Of a stretch of 64,000 nt of DNA, positions 9,073-17,466 are shown in pieces (position 1 is the stretch's first letter; the number at the start of each line of letters is the position of its first letter). The notes beneath the pieces were generated by a model. It searched no databases, was not told where the DNA came from, and saw only the letters and a list, made by a program, of their open reading frames with translations. The position numbers and the translations under genes were made by a program. The DNA is taken from contig NZ_CDBI01000055.1 of NCBI RefSeq assembly GCF_000820025.1, positions 63,521 to 127,520 of the forward strand. The letters are read 5' to 3'. The stretch is from Aeromonas popoffii (GTDB lineage: Bacteria > Pseudomonadota > Gammaproteobacteria > Enterobacterales > Aeromonadaceae).

Positions 9073-9392
9073 CCCAGCAGCTTGTCCAGATTGGATTCAA
9101 AGCTGAACATCTTCTTGGCCACAGCTTCACTGTTGACCTGATATTCACCATTGGCCACGGCTTTTTTCAAGCTCTCGACCCGGCTTTCATTGCCGGTAGT
9201 AGAGGCTGAGTTGAGGTTTTTCTGCATCTGTTGCAATTGCTGCGCCTCATTGGTCAAGGAGACGGAGTCGGTCCTGACGGTCGCCGCACGGTTGTCGGGG
9301 GATGAGGTCGCTGGTTTGGTATTGGCACCCAGGCTGCTACCGGTGTTTTGCAACCGATTGTTCGCTAGGTTATTGATATTGTTGATAGCCAT
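9069..9392 (-). CDS. flgM: Anti-sigma-28 factor FlgM
   Basis: A 107-residue FlgM: disordered Ser/Thr/Asn-rich N-terminal half and a C-terminal sigma-28-binding region (SRVESLKKAVANGEYQVNSE) with the characteristic KxAxANGxYxV pattern. It holds FliA inactive until it is secreted through the completed hook-basal body. It has its own sigma-28 promoter upstream and is translationally coupled to flgN. Confidence 0.95.
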   Translation of the reverse strand: MAINNINNLANNRLQNTGSSLGANTKPATSSPDNRAATVRTDSVSLTNEAQQLQQMQKNLNSASTTGNESRVESLKKAVANGEYQVNSEAVAKKMFSFESNLDKLLG

Positions 9393-9431
9393 GTTATTTA
9401 CCTTCGTCTGCTTTGCTGTTCGCTTACCTGT

Positions 9432-9458
9432 TTATCGGTGACGGTCGTCAGAACTTTA
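9432..9458 (-). promoter_or_regulatory. Sigma-28 (FliA) promoter of flgMN
   Basis: On the minus strand TAAAGTTC (9458-9451) is followed by 11 bases and ACCGATAA (9439-9432). This matches the sigma-28 consensus TAAAGTTT-N11-GCCGATAA at 14 of 16 positions. It would start flgM mRNA about 30 bases before the ATG, so FliA would drive its own inhibitor. Confidence 0.85.
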
Positions 9459-9479
9459 GAAAAAAGTGGCCTAAAACAT

Positions 9480-10163
9480 TCAGAAAGTGACCACCACGGC
9501 ACCGACCGCGCTGACTTTTCCCTGCACCGTTTTTCCTGAACGAATATTGACGAGTTTGATCATGTCTCCGAAGCTACCATCTTGCAAGGCTCGGGCCATG
9601 GTTTTGATTTGCATGCTGCTATTTTCTGCACTGAGTGTGACTTGATCGCCTTTGCACACCACGCAGACTTGGGTGAGCCGTATGGGCTGACCCGGTTTGA
9701 GCTCCCGCTTGCTACGTACGCCTATCAGGGGGGTCGGATCGCTGAGATAGTCACCACGGATCAGCGTCTGATCCTGATAGGCCAGTGTCAGCATGCTTTC
9801 GCTGAGGATGTCGCCCTTGGCCACCGGCGCTGAGACGGTCACATAGGGCTTTTGTATGCTGACCCGAACCGGCAGATAGAGATCCCAAGGTTTATCCTCC
9901 TCGCATTTGAGGTAGACAGTGGTGTTGCGACGCACCTCCATCCTTGCGGGAAAACTGATGGTAAGATGCTCTTCGCAGCGGCTTAGAGGCAGGCGGTCAT
10001 CGATGGAGGCAGCTAGCACCTGCGCCTGGGCGTCGAGCGGAATATCGAGCTGGCCTAGCACAAACTCTTGTGCCATTTCTTGCAGATAGCTGGTCACCTC
10101 GGAAGCCGTGGTGTGAGATATGCCGCAAAACAGCAGTAAGATGAGGAAAAGTCTACTAATCAT
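9480..10163 (-). CDS. flgA: Flagellar P-ring assembly chaperone FlgA
   Basis: A 227-residue periplasmic chaperone for P-ring (FlgI) assembly. It has a signal peptide (MISRLFLILLLFCGISHTTAS) and a C-terminal SAF/ChapFlgA domain ending with a GKVSAVGAVVVTF segment. The ATG at 10163 is chosen because it begins the signal peptide; the longer open frame to 10442 covers the divergent promoters. A sigma-54 promoter lies about 110 bases upstream. Confidence 0.93.
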   Translation of the reverse strand: MISRLFLILLLFCGISHTTASEVTSYLQEMAQEFVLGQLDIPLDAQAQVLAASIDDRLPLSRCEEHLTISFPARMEVRRNTTVYLKCEEDKPWDLYLPVRVSIQKPYVTVSAPVAKGDILSESMLTLAYQDQTLIRGDYLSDPTPLIGVRSKRELKPGQPIRLTQVCVVCKGDQVTLSAENSSMQIKTMARALQDGSFGDMIKLVNIRSGKTVQGKVSAVGAVVVTF

Positions 10164-10183
10164 TTTCGCTCGCAGGCCGATAA
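10157..10183 (+). promoter_or_regulatory. Possible sigma-28 promoter of cheV-cheR
   Basis: GCCGATAA at 10176-10183 is a perfect sigma-28 -10 element. Eleven bases upstream, TAATCATT (10157-10164) matches TAAAGTTT at five of eight positions, including the TAA. It points toward cheV, with a start about 120 bases before its ATG, and overlaps the start of flgA. Confidence 0.6.
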
Positions 10184-10271
10184 GTTGTTCACGTATATCA
10201 CCACATTTAACTATGCTTGCTTCAGAATTCGTTTGTAGTGACATTGATAGTCTGACGTAAGCCAACACGCA

Positions 10272-10287
10272 TGCATGATTAGTGCCA
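10272..10287 (-). promoter_or_regulatory. Sigma-54 promoter of flgA
   Basis: Read on the minus strand: TGGCACT, four bases (AATC), then ATGCA, with the invariant GG and GC exactly 12 positions apart. Only the first T of the TTGCA element differs from consensus. It lies about 110 bases upstream of the flgA ATG, consistent with FlrA or FlrC control of middle flagellar genes. Confidence 0.72.
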
Positions 10288-10307
10288 AGCGTTTTTAGGG
10301 AGTGTTT

Positions 10308-11219
10308 ATGGCCAGTATTCTGGACTCGGTCAACCAACGTACCCAGCTGGTGGGACAAAACAGGTTGGAGTTGTTGTTGTTTCGTCTCAATGGACGTCAA
10401 AGATTTGGCATCAACGTATTCAAAGTGCGTGAAGTGTTGCAATGTCCCTCATTGACCGTCATGCCCAAGTTGAACTCCTGCATTCGCGGGGTTGCCCATA
10501 TCCGTGGCCAGACCATTTCGGTGATCGATCTCAGCATGGCGGTGGGCAAGCGTCCTATCGAGGATCTGAGCAAGTGCTTTATCATCATTTCCGAGTACAA
10601 CCGTTCCGTGCAGGGTTTTTTGGTGCACTCGGTCGAGCGCATCATCAACATGAACTGGGAATCCATTCTGCCCCCTCCAAAAGGGGCTGGTCGCATCAAC
10701 TATATGACGGCGGTCACCGAGGTAGATGGCGAGCTGGTGGAGATCCTGGACGTTGAACGTATCCTCAACGAGATCTCTCCGGTGTCGACCGAGGTGAGTG
10801 CCGAGCTGGTGGATGCCAGTATCGAGCACAATACCCATGGTCGTCCTGTGCTGGTGGCAGATGACTCTTCTGTTGCTCGCAAGCAGGTCCAGCGGGCCCT
10901 CGAGGCTATCGGTGTACAGTGTGTGCTGGCCAAGGATGGGCGTGAGGCGCTCAACATGTTGCTGGAGATGGCCAAGAATGGCCCCATCAAGGATCAAATT
11001 GCCCTGGTGATCTCGGACATCGAGATGCCGGAAATGGACGGTTATACTTTTACCGCCGAGATCCGCAACAATCCCAATCTCAAGGACTTACATGTTATTC
11101 TGCACACATCCCTCAGTGGGGTGTTCAATCAGGCCATGGTGCAGAAAGTCGGTGCGAACAATTTCATTGCCAAATTCCAGCCGGATGAATTGGCCAAAGC
11201 CGTACAAGGCGCACTCTAA
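10308..11219 (+). CDS. cheV: Chemotaxis coupling protein CheV
   Basis: A 303-residue CheW-receiver fusion: CheW-like domain at about 15-150 (with VREVLQCP and IRGQTISVIDLS) and a response-regulator receiver at about 175-300 whose phospho-acceptor aspartate lies in VISDIEMPEMDG. CheV couples chemoreceptors to CheA and may adapt by phosphorylation. The ATG at 10308 is preceded by AGGGAG. It pairs with cheR (18-base gap), the common vibrio/aeromonad order before flgB. Confidence 0.95.
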   Translation: MASILDSVNQRTQLVGQNRLELLLFRLNGRQRFGINVFKVREVLQCPSLTVMPKLNSCIRGVAHIRGQTISVIDLSMAVGKRPIEDLSKCFIIISEYNRSVQGFLVHSVERIINMNWESILPPPKGAGRINYMTAVTEVDGELVEILDVERILNEISPVSTEVSAELVDASIEHNTHGRPVLVADDSSVARKQVQRALEAIGVQCVLAKDGREALNMLLEMAKNGPIKDQIALVISDIEMPEMDGYTFTAEIRNNPNLKDLHVILHTSLSGVFNQAMVQKVGANNFIAKFQPDELAKAVQGAL

Positions 11220-11237
11220 TCAAGAAGAACAAACTGC

Positions 11238-12062
11238 ATGAAGACACTTTCGGACGACTTATACAAACAATTCAGCAACTTTCTGGCAGTACAGAGCGGG
11301 ATCGTGCTGGGTGACAACAAACAGTATCTGGTCAAGAGTCGGCTTTCGCCCTTGATGACTCAGTTTGGTATTGAGAGTTTGTCTGATCTGGTTACGCGAG
11401 CGATGAGTGTGCGTGAGCGCGACCTGAAAATGGCAGTGGTTGATGCCATGACTACCAACGAAACCCTGTGGTTTCGGGATACTTATCCATTTCAGTTGCT
11501 GACGGACAAGATTTTTCCTGAGCTTGGCAAGAGCGGCCGTCCGATCAAGATCTGGTCGGCCGCGTCCTCATCCGGTCAGGAGCCCTATTCCATCGCCATG
11601 ACGGCATTGGAGCAGCAGGTCAAGAAGCCGGGTACCTTGCCCGGTGGCGTGCAGATCGTGGGCACAGATATTTCCAGCACTATGCTTAACCAGTGCAAGG
11701 AAGGGGTGTACGACAGCCTGGCGCTGGCCCGAGGCCTGTCGCCGGAGCGCAAGAAGCTGTTCTTCGAACCTTATGGTGACAACAAGATGCGAGTGGTGGA
11801 GCGTGTCAGAAAATTGACCACCTTCCGGCCACTGAACCTGCTGGAGAGCTACAGCCTGCTCGGCAAGTTCGACATCATCTTCTGCCGCAACGTACTCATC
11901 TATTTTGCGCCGGAAGTGAAGTCCAAGATCCTCAACCAGTTCGCTGGCAGTCTTAATCCCGGTGGTTATCTGATGCTGGGGGCTTCCGAGTCACTGGCCG
12001 GTCTGACCGACAAGTTCGAAATGGTCCGCTGCAATCCCGGTATCATCTACAAAGTCAAATAA
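11238..12062 (+). CDS. cheR: Chemotaxis protein methyltransferase CheR
   Basis: A 274-residue S-adenosylmethionine-dependent methyltransferase that methylates glutamates on chemoreceptors. The N-terminal helical domain is followed by the methyltransferase fold with SAASSSGQEPYSIAM and the FDIIFCRNVLIYF motif near residue 215. No C-terminal pentapeptide-binding insertion beyond the usual beta-subdomain is visible. It ends before the sigma-54 promoter of flgB. Confidence 0.96.
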   Translation: MKTLSDDLYKQFSNFLAVQSGIVLGDNKQYLVKSRLSPLMTQFGIESLSDLVTRAMSVRERDLKMAVVDAMTTNETLWFRDTYPFQLLTDKIFPELGKSGRPIKIWSAASSSGQEPYSIAMTALEQQVKKPGTLPGGVQIVGTDISSTMLNQCKEGVYDSLALARGLSPERKKLFFEPYGDNKMRVVERVRKLTTFRPLNLLESYSLLGKFDIIFCRNVLIYFAPEVKSKILNQFAGSLNPGGYLMLGASESLAGLTDKFEMVRCNPGIIYKVK

Positions 12063-12081
12063 TCCCCGCATAAATCCTCTT

Positions 12082-12097
12082 TGGCACGCCTCTTGCT
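12082..12097 (+). promoter_or_regulatory. Sigma-54 promoter of the flgBCDE operon
   Basis: TGGCACG, four bases (CCTC), TTGCT: a full match to the sigma-54 consensus with correct 12-bp spacing of the GG and GC doublets. The expected start is near 12108, just upstream of the AGGAGG ribosome site of flgB. Confidence 0.9.
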
Positions 12098-12124
12098 AAT
12101 AATTTATCAAGCAGGAGGTGTGCT

Positions 12125-12523
12125 ATGGCAATTTCATTCGACAAGGCATTTGGTATTCATCAATACGCGCTGAGCGTTCGCTCCAAGCGTGCAGAGGTGT
12201 TGTCCAGCAACATTGCCAATGCGGATACCCCGGGTTTCAAGGCCAGGGATATCAACTTCTCACAGGCACTGGAAGGGGCCCAGCATCGGCAGGGGTTCGG
12301 CCTGGCGACGACCAGTGAGAAGCACTTCGCCTTGCAGTCGGATGCCCCAGGCCTCATGCAGTACCGCAATCCCCTGCAGCCCGACACCGGTGATGGCAAC
12401 ACAGTAGATGTGCAGCAGGAGCGCAGCGAGTTTTTGCGTAATAGCCTTGAGTACCAGACCTCCCTGGAATTTATGAATAGCAAGATCAGTGGCCTGCTGA
12501 AGGCGCTGAAAGGAGAACAGTAA
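12125..12523 (+). CDS. flgB: Flagellar proximal rod protein FlgB
   Basis: A 132-residue rod protein. It has the N-terminal flagellar basal-body rod motif ([19 protein letters not shown]) and a C-terminal heptad region ([19 protein letters not shown]). It is exported by the flagellar type III system without a cleaved signal. AGGAGG precedes the ATG, and its stop overlaps the flgC start as TAATG. Confidence 0.96.
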   Translation: MAISFDKAFGIHQYALSVRSKRAEVLSSNIANADTPGFKARDINFSQALEGAQHRQGFGLATTSEKHFALQSDAPGLMQYRNPLQPDTGDGNTVDVQQERSEFLRNSLEYQTSLEFMNSKISGLLKALKGEQ

Positions 12524-12942
12524 TGAGTTTGTTCAAGGTCTTTGACATTGCAGGCTCGGCCATGAGTGCACAGTCTGTTCGACTCAACACGGTGGCAAGC
12601 AACATGGCCAACGCCGACAGCGTCAGCTCCAGTGTGGAAAATACTTACCATGCCAGGCGGCCAATTTTTGCCGCTCAGCTGGATCGGGCCATGTCAGACA
12701 AGCAGGAATCCGTCGGGGTCGAGGTGAAGGGGATTGTCGAGAGCGAGGCGCCCTTGCTCAAGGAGTACAACCCGGGCCACCCCATGGCTGACAAGGATGG
12801 CTTTATATTCAAGCCCAACGTCAACATGGTGGAAGAGATGGCAGACATGATCAACGCCTCACGCAGTTATCAGACCAATGTGCAGGTTGCCGATTCTGCC
12901 AAGAAGATGCTGCAGCAGACGCTTCAGCTTGGCAAGTCCTGA
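12523..12942 (+). CDS. flgC: Flagellar proximal rod protein FlgC
   Basis: A 139-residue rod protein with the N-terminal SVRLNTVASNMANADS motif and the C-terminal MVEEMADMINASRSYQTN motif of rod, hook and junction proteins. It overlaps flgB by one base and is followed by flgD after 15 bases. Length equals typical FlgC (about 135 residues). Confidence 0.96.
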   Translation: MSLFKVFDIAGSAMSAQSVRLNTVASNMANADSVSSSVENTYHARRPIFAAQLDRAMSDKQESVGVEVKGIVESEAPLLKEYNPGHPMADKDGFIFKPNVNMVEEMADMINASRSYQTNVQVADSAKKMLQQTLQLGKS

Positions 12943-12957
12943 TAGGGGTACGCACAG

Positions 12958-13692
12958 ATGGTAGATACAACCAATAATGTGAACGGTATCAGCCGTACCA
13001 CATCCCAGACCACTGGCACGCCGACGACGCCCAAGAAAGAGCTGGATCAGGCGTCGTTTCTGAAGCTGCTGACCATGCAGCTCTCTTATCAGGATCCGTT
13101 CAAGCCGGTGGACAATGCCCAGATGCTGTCCCAGATGACATCGATGTCGACCTCGGAAGGGATATCGAGTCTGTCGACCCAGATGGGCAATCTGAATACC
13201 TTGATGACCTCCAGCCAGGCGCTGCAGGCCTCTGCTCTGGTGGGGCAGAATGTACTGATCCCCTCCAATACCGGCTATCTGGAAAAAGATGGCGAGATTT
13301 CCGGGGTGGTCGCTGTCGGCGACAAGACAATGTCGAACGTGAAAATCACAGTTGAAGATGAAAAAGGGCAGGTTATCAAGTCCTTCTCCCTTGAGGGAGA
13401 ACATAAGGGTAACGTGTCCTTCAGCTGGGATGGGACCGACCAGGACGGTAAGCCCGTCAAAGAGGGCAAGTACCAGATTAAAGCAACCGGCACTGTGGCC
13501 GGCATATCAGAGAGCATTTCGGCCTTGACCTATGGGCGAGTAGAAAGCGTCACCCTGGGTAATGGCACCTCTCCCACCCTGGTTAAATTGAAAGGACTTG
13601 GGGCCATTTCTCTGGGGGATATCCTGGAGATTGCCGGTACCAATTCCAACCAGACCACACCACCAACGACCAAGCCTACAGCATCGATCTAA
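12958..13692 (+). CDS. flgD: Flagellar hook scaffolding protein FlgD
   Basis: A 244-residue hook cap. The N-terminal FlgD signature FLKLLTMQLSYQDPFKPVDN (residues about 35-55) is complete and is followed by TSMSTSEGI; the C-terminal part carries the FlgD Ig-like and Tudor-like domains, with YQIKATGTV near the end. It caps hook polymerisation and is shed after FlgE assembly. AGGGG lies before the ATG. Confidence 0.96.
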   Translation: MVDTTNNVNGISRTTSQTTGTPTTPKKELDQASFLKLLTMQLSYQDPFKPVDNAQMLSQMTSMSTSEGISSLSTQMGNLNTLMTSSQALQASALVGQNVLIPSNTGYLEKDGEISGVVAVGDKTMSNVKITVEDEKGQVIKSFSLEGEHKGNVSFSWDGTDQDGKPVKEGKYQIKATGTVAGISESISALTYGRVESVTLGNGTSPTLVKLKGLGAISLGDILEIAGTNSNQTTPPTTKPTASI

Positions 13693-13702
13693 GGAGCTGG
13701 AT

Positions 13703-15031
13703 ATGTCATTTAACAATGCCTTGAGCGGTGTCAACGCGGCACAAAAAGATCTGAACGTTACCGCCAACAACGTTGCAAACGTCAATACCATGGGCTTTAA
13801 AGAGTCCCGTGCCGAGTTTGCGGATGTGTACGCCAACTCGATTTTTGTCAATGCCAAAACACAGGTCGGCAACGGTGTGGCAACGGGGGCGGTGGCGCAG
13901 CAGTTTCATCAGGGGGCGTTGCAATTTACCAACAACGCCCTGGACCTGGCCATCCAGGGCAATGGTTTTTTCGTCACCTCTGACGGCCTGACCAATCTTG
14001 ACCGTACCTATACTCGGGCAGGGGCCTTCAAGCTCAATGAAAACAGCTATATGGTCAACAATCAGGGCCACTATCTGCAAGGCTATGAAATTAACGCGGA
14101 TGGTACGCCCAAGGCGGTCAGCATCAACGCCACCAAGCCAATTCAAATACCGGATCGGGCGGGTCAGCCTAAAATGACCACGTTGGTGGAAGCAAGTTTT
14201 AACTTGAGCATTGAAGCGAAAACCAAGCCAACAGACCCCGCCGATTTTAAACCCACGGACTCGACAACCTTTGCAAACTCAACATCCGTGACGATCTATG
14301 ATTCGCTCGGCGCCCCCCATGTGATCACCAAATATTTTGTTCGCCATGAGGATCCGGCTAATCCGGGGCAGCCACGAAACCCGGGCACCTGGAGCATGTT
14401 CGCATATGAGGGTGACAAGCCTATCAACATTACGGGTGGGGTAAGCCCCGCTGCTGGCATTCCCACTGGCATTGAGATGGAGTTTACCAACGGTGGCAAA
14501 TTGAATACAACCACCCCGGTTGCGCCGATCAAAACCGAAGCGTTAGGCATCCCGGGGGCCGGGATTATTACCAACGGTGCGGATCCCGCTCAATCAATGG
14601 AGATTCGTCTCGGTACCGTTACCCAATTCAACTCTCCTTTCGATGTCACTAGACTGACCCAGGATGGCGCCACTGTTGGTCATCTGACCAAGGTGGAGAT
14701 TACGCCAGACGGTGTTGTTTCTGCCACCTACAGCAATGCGACGACGTTAAAAGTCGCCATGGTTGCGCTGGCAAAGTTTGCCAACTCGCAAGGACTGACT
14801 CAGGTCGGCGATACCTCCTGGCGCCAGTCTCTGCTTTCCGGTGATGCGCTGCCCGGCACGCCTAATTCGGGTACCTTGGGCAGTATCAAGTCTTCAGCGG
14901 TGGAGCAATCCAACGTGGACTTGACCACCCAGCTGGTGAATCTCATCACGGCCCAGCGTAACTTCCAGGCCAACTCCCGCTCGCTGGAAGTGAACAGTTC
15001 ATTGCAGCAGACCATACTGCAGATCCGTTAA
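13703..15031 (+). CDS. flgE: Flagellar hook protein FlgE
   Basis: A 442-residue hook subunit. The N-terminal motif VTANNVANVNTMGFKESRAE and the C-terminal QLVNLITAQRNFQANSRSLE are diagnostic. The central hook domain (about 90-360) is variable, as expected for surface-exposed hook regions. The ATG at 13703 has AAGGAG upstream; a longer frame from 13598 overlaps flgD and is not used. A strong terminator follows at once. Confidence 0.96.
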   Translation: MSFNNALSGVNAAQKDLNVTANNVANVNTMGFKESRAEFADVYANSIFVNAKTQVGNGVATGAVAQQFHQGALQFTNNALDLAIQGNGFFVTSDGLTNLDRTYTRAGAFKLNENSYMVNNQGHYLQGYEINADGTPKAVSINATKPIQIPDRAGQPKMTTLVEASFNLSIEAKTKPTDPADFKPTDSTTFANSTSVTIYDSLGAPHVITKYFVRHEDPANPGQPRNPGTWSMFAYEGDKPINITGGVSPAAGIPTGIEMEFTNGGKLNTTTPVAPIKTEALGIPGAGIITNGADPAQSMEIRLGTVTQFNSPFDVTRLTQDGATVGHLTKVEITPDGVVSATYSNATTLKVAMVALAKFANSQGLTQVGDTSWRQSLLSGDALPGTPNSGTLGSIKSSAVEQSNVDLTTQLVNLITAQRNFQANSRSLEVNSSLQQTILQIR

Positions 15032-15047
15032 GTGACTTCATGATGAC

Positions 15048-15071
15048 AAGGGCGCCTCGGCGCCCTTTTTT
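15048..15071 (+). terminator. Intrinsic terminator after flgE
   Basis: A nine-base inverted repeat (AAGGGCGCC / GGCGCCCTT) with a very short loop is followed by a T-run. It separates the flgBCDE unit from the flgF unit, which has its own sigma-54 promoter 52 bases further on. Confidence 0.88.
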
Positions 15072-15122
15072 CGAGCGTTTCCCTCCTGTTTTATCTCCCT
15101 CCTTGCATTCATGAACCTGTGT

Positions 15123-15138
15123 TGGCACTCAAATTGCA
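15123..15138 (+). promoter_or_regulatory. Sigma-54 promoter of the flgF operon
   Basis: TGGCACT, CAAA, TTGCA: full match to the sigma-54 consensus with correct spacing. It lies between the flgE terminator and flgF, so flgF to flgL form a separate sigma-54 transcription unit. Confidence 0.9.
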
Positions 15139-15176
15139 GTTATCTCTCCAGAGTCATCAGTTTGACGGAGGATCCC

Positions 15177-15923
15177 ATGGATCACCTGCTTTACATCGCC
15201 ATGTCCGGGGCCAAGGAGAACATGCACAGCCTGGCTGTGCGTGGCAACAACCTGGCCAATGCCAACACTATCGGCTTCAAGTCTGACTTCGAGCAGGCGC
15301 GCAGCATGCAGGCGTTTGGCGAAGGGCTGCCATCCCGGGTGTTCGCCATGACGGAGCGGCCGGGTCAGAACCTGCAGCATGGCATGCTGATGACCACGGG
15401 TCGGGATCTTGACGTGGCCGTTGACGGTCAGGGCTGGATCGCGGTGCAGGATCCCAATGGGGGCGAAGCCTATACCCGTATGGGCAACTTGCAGCTGAGT
15501 GCGACCGGCAACCTGCAAACCTCTACCGGTCTCAATGTCGTGGACGATGGTGGCCAACCTATCGTGCTGCAGTTACCGATGGAAAAGATCGAGATCAATC
15601 GGGATGGCACCATTAGCGGTCGTCCCGAAGGTGCCGCGGCCAACTTGCCCGAAGATTTCCAGCGTATCAAGTTGGTAAAGCCTGCCGCCGATGCGGTGGA
15701 GAAGGGGCAGGATGGTTTATTTCGTCGCAAGGATGGCCAGAATGAAGCCGCCTCGGCCAATGTCGGCCTCATCGCCGGCTCGCTCGAGGGCAGCAACGTC
15801 AACGTGGTCGATGAGATGACCAACCTTATCCGGTTGCAACGTCAGTTCGAAACCCAGGTCAAAATAATGAAGACCGCGGAAGAGAACGACGAAGCTCAAA
15901 CCCAGCTGCTGCGTATCAGCTAA
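15177..15923 (+). CDS. flgF: Flagellar proximal rod protein FlgF
   Basis: A 248-residue rod protein, starting MDHLLYIAMSGAKENM with the AVRGNNLANANTIGFKSDFE motif and ending with a TNLIRLQRQFETQ helix. The ATG at 15177 has GGAGGATCCC upstream and is the family start; the longer frame from 15111 includes the sigma-54 promoter and is rejected. It is first in the flgFGHIJKL run. Confidence 0.95.
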   Translation: MDHLLYIAMSGAKENMHSLAVRGNNLANANTIGFKSDFEQARSMQAFGEGLPSRVFAMTERPGQNLQHGMLMTTGRDLDVAVDGQGWIAVQDPNGGEAYTRMGNLQLSATGNLQTSTGLNVVDDGGQPIVLQLPMEKIEINRDGTISGRPEGAAANLPEDFQRIKLVKPAADAVEKGQDGLFRRKDGQNEAASANVGLIAGSLEGSNVNVVDEMTNLIRLQRQFETQVKIMKTAEENDEAQTQLLRIS

Positions 15924-15937
15924 TCAAGGAGTTTTAA

Positions 15938-16726
15938 ATGAACCCTGCACTCTGGATCAGCAAGACCGGCTTGGATGCACAGCAGACCAACATTGCGGTC
16001 ACCTCGAACAACCTGGCGAACGCCAGCACCGTGGGCTTCAAAAAGTCACGGGCCATCTTCGAGGATCTGCTTTACCAAAATATCAACCAACCGGGTGGCC
16101 GTTCGTCGGCGGATACCGAGCTCCCTTCCGGCTTGATGCTGGGTGCCGGTGCCAAGGTTGTTGCCACCCAGAAAAACCATAGCCAGGGCAACGTACAGAC
16201 CACGGACAACTCGCTGGATCTGATGATCAGCGGCCGCGGCTACTTCGAAATCCAGTTGCCCGATGGCAGTGCCGCCTATACCCGCAACGGTCAGTTCACC
16301 CTCAATGATGAAGGGACTATCGTCACCCCGGGCAATGGCTACCCGCTGCAACCCGAAATCCAGATCCCCGAGAACAGCGAGAGTGTGACAGTGGGAGAGG
16401 ATGGTCAGGTATCCGTCAAGCTCAAGGGGGATGGCGCATCCCAGGTGGTGGGCCAGATCAACACCTCTGACTTCGTCAATGCCTCCGGCCTGCAACCCAT
16501 GGGTGAAAACATGTTTGTCGAGACCCAGTCCAGTGGTGCTCCCATTCAAGGAACTGCCGGAGCGGACGGGCTCGGCGTCATCAAGCAGGGCATGCTGGAA
16601 ACGTCCAACGTCAACGTGACCGAAGAGCTGGTCAACCTGATCCAGGCCCAGCGGGTCTACGAGATGAACTCCAAGGTTCTCTCGGCGGTGGACGGCATGA
16701 TGTCCTTCCTGATCCAGCGTACGTAA
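15938..16726 (+). CDS. flgG: Flagellar distal rod protein FlgG
   Basis: A 262-residue distal rod protein: MNPALWISKTGLDAQQTNIA start, SNNLANASTVGFKKSRA motif, and the C-terminal ELVNLIQAQRVYEMNSKVL helix. Length is the same as in enteric FlgG (about 260). AAGGAG lies upstream of the ATG. Confidence 0.97.
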   Translation: MNPALWISKTGLDAQQTNIAVTSNNLANASTVGFKKSRAIFEDLLYQNINQPGGRSSADTELPSGLMLGAGAKVVATQKNHSQGNVQTTDNSLDLMISGRGYFEIQLPDGSAAYTRNGQFTLNDEGTIVTPGNGYPLQPEIQIPENSESVTVGEDGQVSVKLKGDGASQVVGQINTSDFVNASGLQPMGENMFVETQSSGAPIQGTAGADGLGVIKQGMLETSNVNVTEELVNLIQAQRVYEMNSKVLSAVDGMMSFLIQRT

Positions 16727-16786
16727 GTGGGTGGTGGACACCATGAACTCATGTTTGGTCTCGCGCACATCGGCAGGAGGTGCATG

Positions 16787-17458
16787 ATGAAAACCATATG
16801 GATGCTGGGGCTGGTGGCGCTAGGTGGCTGCAGCAGTACCCTCAACACAGCCAAGCCGGATGACCCCGAGTTTTCCCCTGTATACGGGGAATCGGAGTCT
16901 GTCTCCATCAGACCGACCGGTGCCATTTTTCAACCGGATCAGGCCAACAGCATCTATTCGGACATCAAGGCGCACAGGGTGGGTGACATCATCACCATAG
17001 AGCTGGCCGAGTCGACCTCGGCCTCCAAGAAGGCCAATACCCAGAGCGGCAAGGACAATAAGCTGAATATGGAGCCTGTCATCCTGGGCGGTGTGCCGGT
17101 CACGGCTGGTGCTTATGATCTGTCGGCGTCCCTGGGCCAGAACAGCGCTTTCAAGGGGCAGGCCAAGGCGGATCAGAGCAACAGCCTGCAGGGCAATATC
17201 TCGGTCAGCGTGGCCAAGGTGCTGCCCAATGGCAACCTGCTCGTGCGTGGCGAGAAGTGGATCATGCTCAACAATGGCAACGAATATATCCGGATCACCG
17301 GCATGATCCGCCCCGAAGATGTGACGGCCGAGAACAGCGTGTCGTCACAGCGGGTCGCCAATGCCCGCATCCATTACGGCGGTACCGGCGATCTGGCCAA
17401 CAGTCAGGAGCAGGGGTGGCTTACCAGCTTTTTCAATGGCCCCTGGTGGCCGCTCTAG
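16787..17458 (+). CDS. flgH: Flagellar L-ring lipoprotein FlgH
   Basis: A 223-residue outer-membrane lipoprotein forming the L-ring. The short signal peptide ends in a lipobox LGGC ([12 protein letters not shown]), and the [19 protein letters not shown] segment is typical. Two ATGs are adjacent (16784 and 16787); the second sits six bases after AGGAGG and is chosen. Confidence 0.96.
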   Translation: MKTIWMLGLVALGGCSSTLNTAKPDDPEFSPVYGESESVSIRPTGAIFQPDQANSIYSDIKAHRVGDIITIELAESTSASKKANTQSGKDNKLNMEPVILGGVPVTAGAYDLSASLGQNSAFKGQAKADQSNSLQGNISVSVAKVLPNGNLLVRGEKWIMLNNGNEYIRITGMIRPEDVTAENSVSSQRVANARIHYGGTGDLANSQEQGWLTSFFNGPWWPL

Positions 17459-17466
17459 GAGATGTT

